This document shows positions 22,547-36,400 of a DNA stretch of 64,000 nucleotides, piece by piece; the first letter of the stretch is position 1, and every line of letters begins with the position of its first letter. This stretch comes from Echinometra lucunter (lineage: Eukaryota > Echinodermata > Echinoidea > Camarodonta > Echinometridae), in the NCBI GenBank assembly GCA_029962745.1, contig CM057161.1:8434357-8498356 (forward strand), given 5' to 3'. Below the pieces are notes generated by a model. It was not told the origin of the DNA, searched no databases, and worked only from the letters and a program-made list of their open reading frames with translations. The position numbers and the translations under genes are program-made.

Positions 22547-22661
22547 ATGGCGATACTTATTTTGGCGGGAAAACTCCTCGCACTCTCGCGTCTTCTGCTA
22601 TTAATCGTGGCGCCACCACGCGCAGCGGCCCTGCACAACAACGAGTACGGATACAGTGACA
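22547..22661 (+). CDS. N-terminus of a secreted or membrane protein, cut by gap (possibly CLCA-like)
   Basis: ATG at 22547 in good initiation context (GAGCATGG). 38 codons: a hydrophobic signal peptide (LLALSRLLLLIVAPP) with likely cleavage after an Ala-rich patch (AAA), then LHNNEYGYSD and the gap. The post-cleavage start resembles the L-x-NN-x-Y segment that opens CLCA-family proteins, but ten residues are too few to be sure. The gene continues into the gap and its remainder is not in contig C, which starts with VPS36 sequence. An upstream in-frame extension to 22508 lacks an ATG. Confidence 0.55.
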
Positions 22662-23161
22662 NNNNNNNNNNNNNNNNNNNNNNNNNNNNNNNNNNNNNNN
22701 NNNNNNNNNNNNNNNNNNNNNNNNNNNNNNNNNNNNNNNNNNNNNNNNNNNNNNNNNNNNNNNNNNNNNNNNNNNNNNNNNNNNNNNNNNNNNNNNNNNN
22801 NNNNNNNNNNNNNNNNNNNNNNNNNNNNNNNNNNNNNNNNNNNNNNNNNNNNNNNNNNNNNNNNNNNNNNNNNNNNNNNNNNNNNNNNNNNNNNNNNNNN
22901 NNNNNNNNNNNNNNNNNNNNNNNNNNNNNNNNNNNNNNNNNNNNNNNNNNNNNNNNNNNNNNNNNNNNNNNNNNNNNNNNNNNNNNNNNNNNNNNNNNNN
23001 NNNNNNNNNNNNNNNNNNNNNNNNNNNNNNNNNNNNNNNNNNNNNNNNNNNNNNNNNNNNNNNNNNNNNNNNNNNNNNNNNNNNNNNNNNNNNNNNNNNN
23101 NNNNNNNNNNNNNNNNNNNNNNNNNNNNNNNNNNNNNNNNNNNNNNNNNNNNNNNNNNNNN
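22662..23161. other. Assembly gap, 500 N
   Basis: Second fixed-size gap; its right edge starts inside sequence already seen at 1893. Confidence 0.99.
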
Positions 23162-23210
23162 TTCTGATCCCCTTCTCTCTCTCTCTCTCTCTCTTTTATT
23201 TTTTTGATAG

Positions 23211-23322
23211 GACTGTAGTGATTCACCTCCAGCCAGCCCCACCCAATAAAAACCCTGGTCCTGTTATGAGCAGTCCAAATACATACATCAAATTAGGATG
23301 CAGAGAGGGTGGAGAAGATCAG
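23211..23322 (+). CDS. VPS36: VPS36 GLUE exon (contig C copy)
   Basis: Acceptor GATAG, donor GTAATG. Begins [17 protein letters not shown]; differs from the contig A copy by I/T and T/P. Confidence 0.9.
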
Positions 23323-24024
23323 GTAATGGATAGTCTATCCTTTTTCACCTATCTTGGGAAGTCTAACCATATTCATCAAGCTAGGATGTAGGGAGGGAGG
23401 AGAGGATCAAGTATCATTTGGGTGATCCACCCCCTCACCCTCCGCCATCAAACCCAGTCCTCTTACGGCCAATCCAAACACATACATCAAAATGTGGATT
23501 TTGTTTCAACAAATGATGATGATTACATCAAACTGGGATGCAGAGATGGAGGGAGGATTAGATAATGTATGGTCCAGTTAGTCTCTCTCATTGCATTTTG
23601 GGATGAAGAAAGACCTCCTTTCATATTTTGTGGTAGGGGGGGGGGGTCGTTCTGTAATGAAGCAATAAAAGCATGAAGAGTAAAGAAAAAAAATAATCAT
23701 GCATTCTCCAGTTATTGCAGTATTTGTACATAATTAGTATTGTTGTCTTGTAATATCTCTTTAATGTTTTAACTTGATTTATTCTTTTCTATTCATTATG
23801 TACTAGTTTTTCACCTGCTTGACTGAGCAACTGTCAAGAAAGCTTTGGCTGTATATGCCAGCATCGCAGCAAGCAAAACCAACTGCCCAGGTACATGTGA
23901 TACAATTGGCCAAGAAATAGTATCTATAGGCCTATTAGTTTGAATTAAATGATGGATGATGGTGATGATGGTAAAGGTGATGATGGTGATGATGATGAGA
24001 TGATGATGATGATGATGATAATGG

Positions 24025-24058
<34 letters not shown>

Positions 24059-24085
24059 AATGATGATGATGATGGATTATGGTGG

Positions 24086-24134
<49 letters not shown>

Positions 24135-24365
24135 GGATTATGGTGGTGATGGTGATGATGATGATGATGATGGATTATGTTGGTGATGGTGGTGGTGATG
24201 GTGGTTGTGGTGGTGATGATGATGATGAAGGTGATGATGATGATGATGATGGATTATGGTGGTGATGGTGATGATGGATTATGGTGGTAATGGTGGTGGT
24301 GGTTGTGATGATGATGATGGTGATGATGATGATGATGATGATGGTGGTGGTGATGGTGGTTGTGG

Positions 24366-24403
<38 letters not shown>

Positions 24404-27400
24404 CTGATGGTGGTGGTGGTGGTGATGATTGTGGTGATGGTGGTAATTATGATGGAAGAGGAGGAGGAGGAGGAGGAGGATGCAGATGAGAATGAAGAAG
24501 AGGAGCAGGATCAGCAATAGTAGGAGTAAGATGAAGAGGCAGCAAATTATGATTAATATTATAAGGTAATGAGAGAGAAGTCTGCATGTATGCATTGATT
24601 TTCCCTCTGTTATTTTTATTTTCTGTTCATCATGGACGGTTAGAAACAAAAACAAAATAATCTGAGGCCCATGCGAATAGAAAGAAAGAGGAAGAGAAAT
24701 ATAGACATGGGTGTCAATCACGTCCCCCCCCCCCGAAAAAAAAATTAAAGCTGGGAGATACAATAGGGTATGTTCACCCCAAATTATAAGCTGAGGACCT
24801 TGTGTGTGTGTGTGTGAAGGGGGGGGGGGAGGGGGGCATGCATGTGTGTGTTTGTATTTTGTATGCCCTCCCCCCCCCCCCCCCGAAGAAAAAAGACATT
24901 GATGCCCATGAATGTAGATAATGCACTCTCCATTCCAATAACATTTTCTTAATCATTATTGATTCGCTTTCTTAAGTCTAAAAATATTGCTCCATTTCTT
25001 CTTGGCAGCCTCGCTCCATTCACAAGGGTATTGTTGGAATTGAGAGGAAATTGGAAGAGAAGAGAAAAGAGACGGACACAAATATTACCAAGGTATGTTT
25101 GTACCCACAGATTTGAGAAAGTTTAATACAGGTATATGATAATGGAAGAAACTTTATTTATGTTTCCTTACATATTATGCATCTTGAACTGTGAAGATTA
25201 TTTGAATAATATTTCTGTGGCATATTAATATTTACTGGAGAGTAAATGTACATGTTGTACAATAACTTTTAGCCTCAATTAGTTTTAATTTCTTTGCTTC
25301 CGTTTAAAACGGGAAATGAAATTACAATCTGGTTTAATTTAGTTCATTTGGTTCTGTGTATTTTCTTTTAGCTTACCCTGGTACCGGAACCGTGTCATCC
25401 GTGTACAAAGTCTATGGGAATTTGATAATTGAGTAGGCAATGTATGTACATGTACATGAAAATAATTACAGGTTGTTGTATTGAGACTCGAATGCCCATA
25501 TTAGTGATGAAATCTTGACCTTTATGTATACTGAGATATCTGAGACTTTGTGTTGGTGGTTAGTAAAATGTATCTCAAGGTCATTTAGAAATTTTCATCA
25601 CCCCCTTCCGTTTTTTTCCTATTGTAGGCATTTGAAGATTTGGACAAGCTTATGACCAAGGTGAGTACCAATGTGCTAGACATTGTTTTATTTTCATTTG
25701 TCCATACAAGGATTAAATTCTTTACCATTTTATCCCCATGTGTAACATGTAAGGCATAAATCTGTTCCTAATTTTGCTCTATTCTCTCAAATGCTGTGTT
25801 TGGTGCTTTGCCAGAACTACTAAGAATAATGTGTCATATTTTTTTAAAACTGAAATCAAGTCAACATGAGAATGCAATTCACACTTGACAGCCTCCATGA
25901 AACCCTTGCATTGTAGGATTTTTCTTCCTTGCTTGACATCACTTTTAAGGTTTCTTTGAGAAATAAGTTGTATTCATGTTCTTATCCTTCATCTGTATTG
26001 CATGTAATTAATAAGCGTCAATATGCTGTTGATGAATTAATTTTACTTTTTCTTTCCCCGTTAATTGCCAGGCAAAGGAAATGGTAGATTTGACTAAGAC
26101 AATTGCTAACAAGATCAAGGACAAACAAGGAGATATCACTGAAGATGAGGTAATTTGATATTCATCCAATCTGACAAGAAGTCAAGTATGAGATGTAAAT
26201 TTACAAAACAAAACTTAAAGAGAAGCTTAAGTTCTAGTAAAGAAGAAGGATAGTTTGTGAGCTTTCTCATTCTTTCCATGGCATTTAGGAAAAATATAGT
26301 AAAAGTATCCCCTAGAAAGGATTGCTCACCAAATGCCCCCATATTGGAAATATGACAAGAAAACATTGGAAAGTTCAGGGGTAACATTCATGGCAGATTT
26401 GTGTGTGGCCCCCATATACTCATTTCTTTGTGCAGTGCAATTACCTTTTGGGAAAAGTAGTTGGAAAATCTCCAAATCTCACAGTAGACAACTGTGTTTA
26501 TATACAGCTACCAGTAATCTAACTCTCCCAGTTGCTTTGTAACAGTTTGAACAGTTCACATTATGATTCCAGTTTATCTTTTAACTCGTTCGTGACAGAG
26601 GTCCACATTTTGTGGCTTGGCCTAATATCTTTTGATACAAAGCCCTAAAAATCATACCAAATACATGAGCAGAAAGAGCAAAAAAATTCTACACAAACTG
26701 TGCCCATTTTGGTTGTGTCAATGTTCGATGTTTGATGCTGAAAATTTTTTAAAGGAAAATAAGCATTAAAATCCTTAAATTGGCAATGTGATAGTTTAAA
26801 ATCACTGTTTTCCCCTGCAAATTGGCAACTTTTTGACTTCTCATCATAATTTCTGTCAATTTATATTCATTTCAGATACATGACGTTTTATAAGAAAAAT
26901 GAAGCAATAAAATATAAATGTTGGTGTTGCCAATTTGAAGAATAAAAGCTGATCAAATTAGGCTTTAAATAATTCCTGTCACAAATGGGTTAATTGATAT
27001 TCTGTGTTCTACTCTGAGTGTAGTGTGATATGAAGCCCATATTGCAGCAAAATGTTTTTCACTGCCTAGTTAGGAATGCATGCAATATGCTCCCCGCAAC
27101 TTCATGTTGCATTTCACATCCTTTTAATATGCAGTCAACCTCATGTAAGTTGGCCTCTTGTTATCGTTATCATTCGTAATCAAGTTTGAAAATATGACTG
27201 TCTGCAGTTTTTCATCATTACTAAAGCAAAACGGTATTTTATTTTCGTCATTTCTTCTTAAAAACTTTGAAGTTCAAGTCATACCTTGCTAAGCCTTGGT
27301 ATTGCCAAGCCTGTAACAAGAAAGATCAATGGCTCTGGTCTCAAGTACCATGAAGATTTGGCTGAATTCCTAGAGAGGTCTTGATATCTCTTGTAAAGAA

Positions 27401-30400
27401 AAAGAAGAAAAGAAAGAATAGACTGTGTTCAATATATCATTTTCCGCTGTATGTCATGGATGGAGGAATAAGTTATACATTTTCTTCATTTCTTCTGAAA
27501 GACGGTGAAGTTCAAGTCCTATCTGCTAAGCCTTGGTATCGCCAACCCAGTAACAAGAGAAACTCATGGCTCTGGTCTCAAGTACCATGAAGAATTGGCC
27601 AAGCAACTTGCTGAAGTCTTGATATCACCAGTAGAGGTTGGTAGAATAAGGGTCACACTTGCATATCTGTAAATCATGATCATTAAAAAATCTATTTCAA
27701 ATTGGCAGTGCTGATATAGTGATTGTCTTTTTTTCTTTTCTTTTTTTTTTTTTTGGGGGGGGGGGGGGTCTGTTACATTCATCAAGTAACATATTGTGTT
27801 GATATTAACATAACAGAGCAGAACTTTCTAGTGTACAATGTTAAGTTACTGACTTTGTTTCATTGTCTTTGCTGCCTGTTACCAGTATACCAGAGATTTC
27901 CCTGCCTATATTTTCTCTTGCTTGAAGACAAATAAATATCCCAAATATAACATGTCAAAATATATTTTCAACATGATTTAAGTTCAAGTCAGCACTGCTA
28001 TTATAACAACAAATTGCAATGAATATTCATGGTTAAAGGTTATATACAGTTTAAGTAGGCCCTCAAAAACTGGTCGTCAGATTTCTTGACTTGTAGCTGC
28101 TCAGTAGCAAGATACTCGCAAAACTAAGATGCCAAGAATTTTTTTTTCTCCTCGAGTTGAATATCGAGCAAATGAGGGGCGAAAAAACCCTTCTGATTGC
28201 ATCCCGTGGGATGTAACGTCCCAACAAGGTGTATACCCAGTTGTTGGGAGTCCGGACAGTCGATTTTAAATAGCCAATTGAAAAAGTTCACAAGCAAATC
28301 TCTTAAATGTTTTAGCACGGAATGTTAGACAATATTATAGAGAACAAATGTTGATGATGATTAGCACAAATCAATGCGTAGTTTTTGTTTAATCCAAAGA
28401 TAAAAAAGAAGGCTTCATTTTTGTTACGTGTCCGGACACCCAACCCCCCATCCTACTGCACACGTGTAAAACCATTGAGAGTTCACTTTGCGCAGTAAGC
28501 ATAACAGAGCTCTGTGATTGTTGTGCGTGGAGTGGTCGGCATGCAGGGGTTCTAGCGTAGGGATGAGCGTTACCGTAACATCGTGTTCCTTTGAGATAAC
28601 TGCAGCCAAATTAATCGGAAATCACGAATGGAATATCACACGATCTCACACGTATCTTTATATGAAAGGTGGACAGTGTGAGACTGTAATCAGTTTCATG
28701 CCAATTTTCTTTCTGGCCTACAAAACTGTATATGGGCTTTTGGATCCTTATCATAAGTCAGAGCTCAATTTGACCATGGCTTTAACCCATTCGTGACAGG
28801 AATTATTTCAAGCCTAATTTGATCAGCTTTTATTCTGCAAATTGGCAACACCAACATTTTTATTTTATTGCTACATTTTTCTTATAAAACGTCATGTATC
28901 TGAAATGAATATAAGTTGACAGAAATTATGATGAGAAGTCAAAAAGTTGCCAATTTGCAGGGGAAAACAGTGATTTTAAACCTTCTATCACATTGCCAAT
29001 TTAAGGATTTTAATGCTTATTTTCCTTTAAAAAATTTTCAGCATCAAACACCGAATATTGACGCAACCAAAATGAGCACAGTTTGTGTAGGATTTTTTGC
29101 TCTTTCTGCTCATGTATTTGGTATGATTTTTAGGGCTTTGCATCAAAAGATATTAGGCCAAACCACAAAATGTGGACCCTCTGTCACGAATGGGTTAAAG
29201 CAGCGGTCAAATTAGAGGGGGATTCCCGCTCAACCTCTTTTCCCTTCTGATCCTTCCGTTTCTGCGTAGACAAATGAACGGGGCAGGAGGAAAGCTGTGT
29301 GCGAATACCGATAAAAGCCAAGGGATGCGACTTTTGATAAGCTACCCCAATCATGTTTCATTTCCCTTTTAACAGGAAAATGGAGGAATGATGGCCATCA
29401 CAGATGTCTATTGCAGAATAAACAGAGCTAGAGGAATGGAGGTAAACGTGAATTTTCTTATGTATTTATTTATTTTTACTTGGCAAACTGGAGTGGATGA
29501 CATTGGACCAGGTGGCAGATTAGACTTGCACTGAACACGTCTGTCGAATAAAGTCTGCTGCTACTACCACTACTACATGTACTACTACTGCTGCTACTGC
29601 TACGACTACGACTACTACTACTGCTACTACTACTACTTCTTCTACTTCTTCTGCTCAATAAATAAAACTATGTAGCCAAATTAGCTGCAAGAGAGCGTCA
29701 ACATTCATTTTATCGAATGCTCACTCTTGATTGGTTGATACCTCTTACAGGTTCAGTAGTTGTGTTGTTCACTTCCATTGCATGGGATGGTTCTGAGAAC
29801 GAAAATTCAGAAGAGGACCGTTCCCAAACTTTGTCAGATTTTTGGCAGAGAGAGGAGCTGAGATATTCCTGAAAAGCAAAACAACGACATGTGCTGATTG
29901 TACTCTATAAGCAACGAATCACGTGTGCTCTGACGTATGCTCTAAGCAATTGCTCTTGGCTTTACTTCGTCAAAGATATATATGTTGGTTAGGGTTAGGG
30001 TTGCATCGGGGGTTTTTAAGGTAGGGGATCTCATTTGCAAATTTTTGGAAACCTCATGAAACTTACAAGGCTCGAACAGTATACTGCATGTATAGAGCAC
30101 CGAACCGATGACGTCACAAAAAACTTTTTTGGAATTTCAGAATTTCGGATACCATGTCTCGATGGAGCATGATGAAAAACATCCACAGCCCAAATTTTAT
30201 GGGAATCGGCTCATGGGGACCCGATATGAGGCCATATGAATACCTACCTAGCCCCATTGAAATCAGTTTTGTAAACTGGCCTGGTTCTAAACAGTTATGA
30301 ACCAGGCCAATTTACACTGATTTCATAGGGGATAATTAGGCATTTTTGTGGCCATACCTTGGGCCACTGTGAACCGATTCATGTCAAATTTGGTGTGTGG

Positions 30401-33400
30401 AGGTATTTCATGATGCTCTGCTGGAATCTAGTCATGAATATGCTCAAATGCAAAAAAAAAAAAAAATTGATGATGTCACACTTTGGTGCTCTATACTGAT
30501 CATGTGTTTGTAATATCAAAGTATAGGCTTTGCAACTTTTTTTTTAAGAAATGAAGAACTATCCCTAATCCCTTTGAACCGTTTGAATTCAAACGACAAA
30601 AAGATGAGTGTCCGCGCCACGAAATGTGTCCAGATCTGGAGTGTGTGTATAATGTGTGTATATGGATGCACATGTCCTGTGCATGTGCTATGTATTGCGC
30701 ATAATGCTGCATGCATGTTCGCTTTGATATTCCCTGATAAGTACATCACTGAATTGGAAAACATGATCTTTTGCATAATTCTAGTCACTTCATTAATTAA
30801 ATTGAATTTTATTTTTCATTTTTTCCACATTAACAAAAAGTTCACAATTTATTTTGATCTTAATTATCTACCTCTACAATATGACAAGCTGTGAAGGTAA
30901 GTTGCTTTGGGGGACTGCAAAAGGGATTCCCCACCTTTAAAGGTAGGAGATCCCATTAGCAGCTCTAAAATATTATGATGTGTGTTTATGTGTTCAATTA
31001 TAAGAGAATGATTATTAAAAACTTCTGTGAAAGAAAAATGGATTGTACATGGCTAATTAACTGAATGATTAACATTTTTGATAACTCTGTATTTTGGACC
31101 GAAAATTTTAGCGGATTTTTTTTCGAGATAGCGCACAACGAAAGGATTCATGTAACATACAGTACAGCGCTGCTATTATGCGGTACGTGTGGTGGCCACG
31201 AGCTGCGCGCGGCTGAACTAGCTAGCTAGCTGGCTTCGCTTCTGCCGGTAAGCTGATCCGACTTGCTTTTTCAAGGATGGTAGCCAGATTTTCATTTTTG
31301 TATGACCGTAAGATTGAATAAACAGTATCAGAAGGGCATATCCTAAACTCCTGCCAAGTTGTATGGATTTTCAAAGATTTTGCAAAGGGATCTCCTACCT
31401 TTAAGTTAGGTTTAGGGTCAGTGTTAAGTATATGTGCAGTGCTAATCAGTCTAGGGTTGGAGTTTAGAATTTGGTTAGTGTTTTTGGAGTTGCTGCAAAG
31501 CAGTTTTTGCAGAAGCATATATTGTACAATCTATTTCTGAATAAATACGATTCCACACTCCTGATGGAGCTAAACAGGCACTTGGGATCGCTGTACTTTT
31601 GCCTAACATTGCTTCAAACAGACGCATAGAAAATTCTTTCCATTAGAATCATTCTAATGATGTTTGCATTATATTTTTCTTCCTTAGCTACTGTCTCCCG
31701 ATGACTTGATAGATGCGTGCCAGCAGTTTGAGAGGTTACGACTTCCACTCAGGTAGGCCAAATTTAACCCCCAAAATGAGGATAAAAATAATGATAATAA
31801 TAATAATAATGATAATAATAATAACGATGATGATAATAATAATAATGATGATAATAATAATGATGATAATAATAATAATGATAATAATAATGATGATAAT
31901 AATAATGATGATAATAATAATAATGATGATAATAATAATAATGATGATAATAATAATGATGATAATAATAATAATGATGATAATAATGATGATAATAATG
32001 ATGATAATAATAATAATATTAATAATAATAATGATGATAATATTAATGATAATAATAATGATAATAATAATGATGATAATAATAATGATGATAATAATAA
32101 TGATGATGATAATAATAATGATGATAATAATAATGATGATAATAATGATGATAATAATAATAATAATAATGATGATGATAAAAACAATAATAATGATAAT
32201 GATGATAATAATAATAATAATGATGATGATAATAATGATGATAATAATAATGATAATAATAATAATAATGGTGAAAACTTATTGCACACACCGTCCAATG
32301 ACACTCGTGGTGCTAGGCCAGCAACAGTTTTCTTTAATGCATGTATACTACAAATTTGTTTTATATTGGATTATGAAGAAAAAAAGAAGTTAGAACTTAA
32401 ACCGATTCAAAACAATGCATCACCCACTGTGATTCTCACACTATGAACACAACGGACAAAGAAAGCGGACAAAATAAACAACCCCTCATTCTACCCTTCA
32501 CAGTGATTCTGGTAGTCAAAAGAACATCCCTTCACTTCTATTGTCTAAAATATGTGGAACAGGTGTCACATGCAATTCACCTGGAACTACATGATTAAAC
32601 ATAATAGCTGTGAAGGGATGTTCTTTTGACTACCAGAACCATTGTGAAGGGTAGAATGAGAGGTTGTTTATTTTGTCCGCTTTCTTTGTCCGCCATGTTC
32701 ATAGTATCAGCTCCACCCGGTGAAGCCTGGTGCCCTCTTGCTTGCTCTGTTCACTGACAGTTCGAGGAACAGTCAGCATATAACTGACAGGAGCTCTAGC
32801 ACTTGAGGCCACCAGACCCCATACAGGTAGCCAAAGAGACTAAAGAGTGATAACAAAATAAGTTAAAATGCATATACAAGTAAGATTTCAATTTTGAGTT
32901 CAGTAAAATAAATTTGCACTGCTTAAGGAAAACAGGGTTACAGATGAAAAAGGTAAGTCTTAAGACGCTCTTTAAAGGTAGAATATGTTGAGATATAATG
33001 ATAAATTTGATAGTTTGATAGAATATACAGAAACATCTTCCAATACTGAGTACATTCTTGCAAAGTGCCATGCGAACTGTGGGTTGGTCATTTTTGTGTC
33101 GATACTGAACATACCCTAAGGGGCTATCATACACATGGATGTAGCTAAGCTACATGTACATTTATTTGGGGGGAAAAAAATTGAAAGACAGTTACTTGAA
33201 ATTACCCTCATGTGAAATGAAGTGCACTAGAGGCATAATTTTATCCATGTGTTGTGGAAAAACTAGAGTTATATTTTTTAAAAACCATTTAAACAACAAA
33301 AGTCAGAGGGTGGTTGGTGCCCTTCCCCCTCCTGCAATAATTATTTATAGAAAACACTATCTTTTAGTTTGCTAAACTTCTGGGCAAGTCCAATGTATGT

Positions 33401-36400
33401 CCCATATTACTGTATTATGGAATCCAGAAAATAAGTTTGCTTGACAATATCCTTTTATGTGATATTTTTCCTGATTCAAGCTCTCGAAGATATGCTAAAA
33501 TCTTAGATGTGGTCAACAGGACAAGAAACAAAAGGGAAAAAAACTTTGACTTGCACTTACATGTATATACAGGAATACTATTGTTGTGTTGTGATGTGTT
33601 GTGGATCAGTGAATAAGTCCCTAGACTGTGAACCATGAGGTCCAGGGTTCGAATCCCACCACGGCACAAATGTCCTTTGCCAAGACATTTATCTACATTT
33701 GCCACTCTCCCCCCAGGTGTAAATGGGTACTGGCTGTGAGCACTGAAATTGGAAGCCTAAGCCTGGCTGACCTGGGGTAAAAGTGGAGCACCTTGAGCAA
33801 CTTGTTTGGGTGGATACATTCTTTATATAGATATCCAGTATTATCATTATCATCATTTCTGTTTACTCGTTTCTCTTACAGGTTACGAAGATTTACAAGT
33901 GGAGTTCTAGTTCTTGAATCCTTGTCTAAGGGAGAAGAGGCAGCCATTGAACAAACTGCTGACCTGGTAAGACCTTTATTCTCTCTCTCTCTCTCTTTCC
34001 TCTCTCTCTTTCTTCCTTCTCTGTTCCCTCTCTCACCCTTTCTCCTTCTCTCTTTCTCTCTTTGAATTAGTAACTTTTCTTAGTTGTTTCCTTCGTATTT
34101 TTGTTTGGCAAAGTAAGTGTTTTTATCAGTGGTAAGTATCCTCACACATTGCATTAGTAGCTGTATGCTAGTACATTTAGAGGCTGAAGCCCTCTCTGTG
34201 AATGCAAACGATATTCCTTGGTTATCCTTCCTGAGTTTCATTCGTTCATGTTTGTTAACTGGGTCTTCATTACGGAGTCCTCTGATTTATCAAGCACAAG
34301 TGTCGGGTTCTCATCTTTGTGAAAACTAGTGGGATTCTGTCAAAATATGATTCCATTCGAGACAAAGTGGGGTCATTTTGATAAGATTTTTCTGCATTCG
34401 TTCAGGTGGATAATCATGGTATTTTTGACTGGCAGGCTGGCAGTTGGTGCTTCAAAATCAATGGACAAAGTCTATTCTCTGAAAATTGCATCAGTTTCAT
34501 CTGAATACAAGCATTTGCATATGGCTTGGTCAGCCTTTATTATTGCAGGCTGATTTTAATCTTCATTATTTGTGAAATTCTCTTGTGCTTATGGTATGGA
34601 ATGTATTTTTGATACCAGGGCCCCATTGCATAAAATTTCCCATTGATGGTAACTTTGTCATCAATGGTAACTTCCATGGAAACCTTGAATTTGATTGGCT
34701 GTCGAGCAGTGTTACCATGGTAGTTACCATTGATGGCAGAGTTAAACGTTAAGTTTTATGCAACGGAACCCAGAGCTCATCTTGACCTCTGGAAACCTGG
34801 GGAGTGTTTCACAAAGCTGTGCGCAAAGTTACACATGACTTTAAGAATGACTTGAATATGGAAAGCCAGTTGGGATTCTCAATCATATTTGATAGCACAA
34901 GCTTAGGTTGAAATTTCTATGTAGATTAACATAATATTATTAACCAAAACACTTCTAATGTGAAGTATAGTTTTTGCTCACAATTTGATTGGGATTATGG
35001 GAAATACAGTCACACTTTGTTAAAAACAAGAGGAAAAACTTCGGATATTCCATTTGGCTGTTCAGAGTTAAGCCATTCTTAAAGTCACGAATAACTTTAC
35101 ACACAGCTTTCTAAAACACCCCCCCCCCCCACCCAAACTCTTCTTGACCTCTGGAAACATGGGGAGTGTTTCACAAAGCTGTATGTAAGGTTACACATGA
35201 CTTTAAGAATGACTTTCATATGGAAACCCAGTTGGGATTCTCAATCATATTTGATAGCACAAGCTTAAGTTGAAATTTCTATGTCGATTAACATTATTAT
35301 TACGAATAAAGGTGAAGTATAGTTGAGGAAACAATCTAATTGAAATTATGGGAAATACAGTCACACTTTGTTAAAGACATTGGCTAGCATTGTTATGATC
35401 TTTAAAAAATCTCGTTTTGTTACTTGAAAATGGGATAAATATAAGGGTTATAGTGTAAAAATACCAGTCTGAAAGTTTCAATGTATAATATCCACAGGAA
35501 GTATTTTTAAACATAAAAAATGTGAACCAATGTTTGAAAAATATACGAGGGTCGGTTGCACAGACTAGACATAAGGAGTGCGCATGCGCACGTGACTCAC
35601 TGAACCGTACTGTGTGTGTTGGCGTATCACGCGGCGGGAGGCACATAACGGCATTTTTAAATTTGAGCAAAGCGGTCCTCTTAGTTGTTGTCTCATGAGA
35701 CAAAAGATAATAAAATTGCCGTTTGCATCTAACTTACAGTTTTTCATTCCAAATTATGGTTGGTTTAAGGGTTTTTGAGTACAAATACAAGTACTCATAC
35801 ACATGTTTCATCTCAGTTTGAGAATTTTTTAAATCAGCTGCTCACAAAGTTAGCCAATGCCTTTAAGACAAGACATTCCATTTGACTGTTCATACATGTG
35901 GTTAAAATGTTCTTAAAGTCGTGTGGAACTTCATGCACAGCTTTGTGAAACACCCCCTGTACATATATTCTGTTCTTCCCCCCTCCCATAGCTTGTTGAG
36001 AAGACGTCATTGAGTGCTGATGAGCTAGCCCAGATAGCAGGGGTCTCTGTTATGCTTGCAAAGGGCAGGTAAGAATACTTCTAATGTTTGTGTTTTACAA
36101 ATAAAATAAGTGATACTTGTACTTGAACAGCCCAGCTCGTACTGAATGCTCAATGGGTTTCTAGTGGAAATATTGTTAGAATTGCTGAACATGGAATTAT
36201 AGCCTACATGACAAAAACTTTTAGGTATTATTGACTGATTTGTAAATAATGTTGAAAAATGAATTCTCACACAGTCAAACAGGACTGAATCTTTAATACA
36301 AAAAATAAACAAAATAAACAAAAAAACCACAACATCTACCCTGTCATTTGAGGTGAAAACTATATCTAGCTGAGTAATGAGCAAAGAAAAATGATTCTGT

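Noticed and set aside
23949..24763. Asp-rich and His-rich ORFs
   Set aside because: Frames of a GAT/GGT array.
29988..30001. Telomere-like TTAGGGTTAGGG
   Set aside because: Only two units; too short for an interstitial telomere.
31684..32393. Long ORFs on both strands (Leu/Ser, Ile/Met, Tyr/His)
   Set aside because: Frames of an AAT/GAT array next to a VPS36 exon.
33646..33656. tRNA gene suggested by an exact B box
   Set aside because: No acceptor stem or anticodon arm; it is the head of a SINE with a LINE-like tail.
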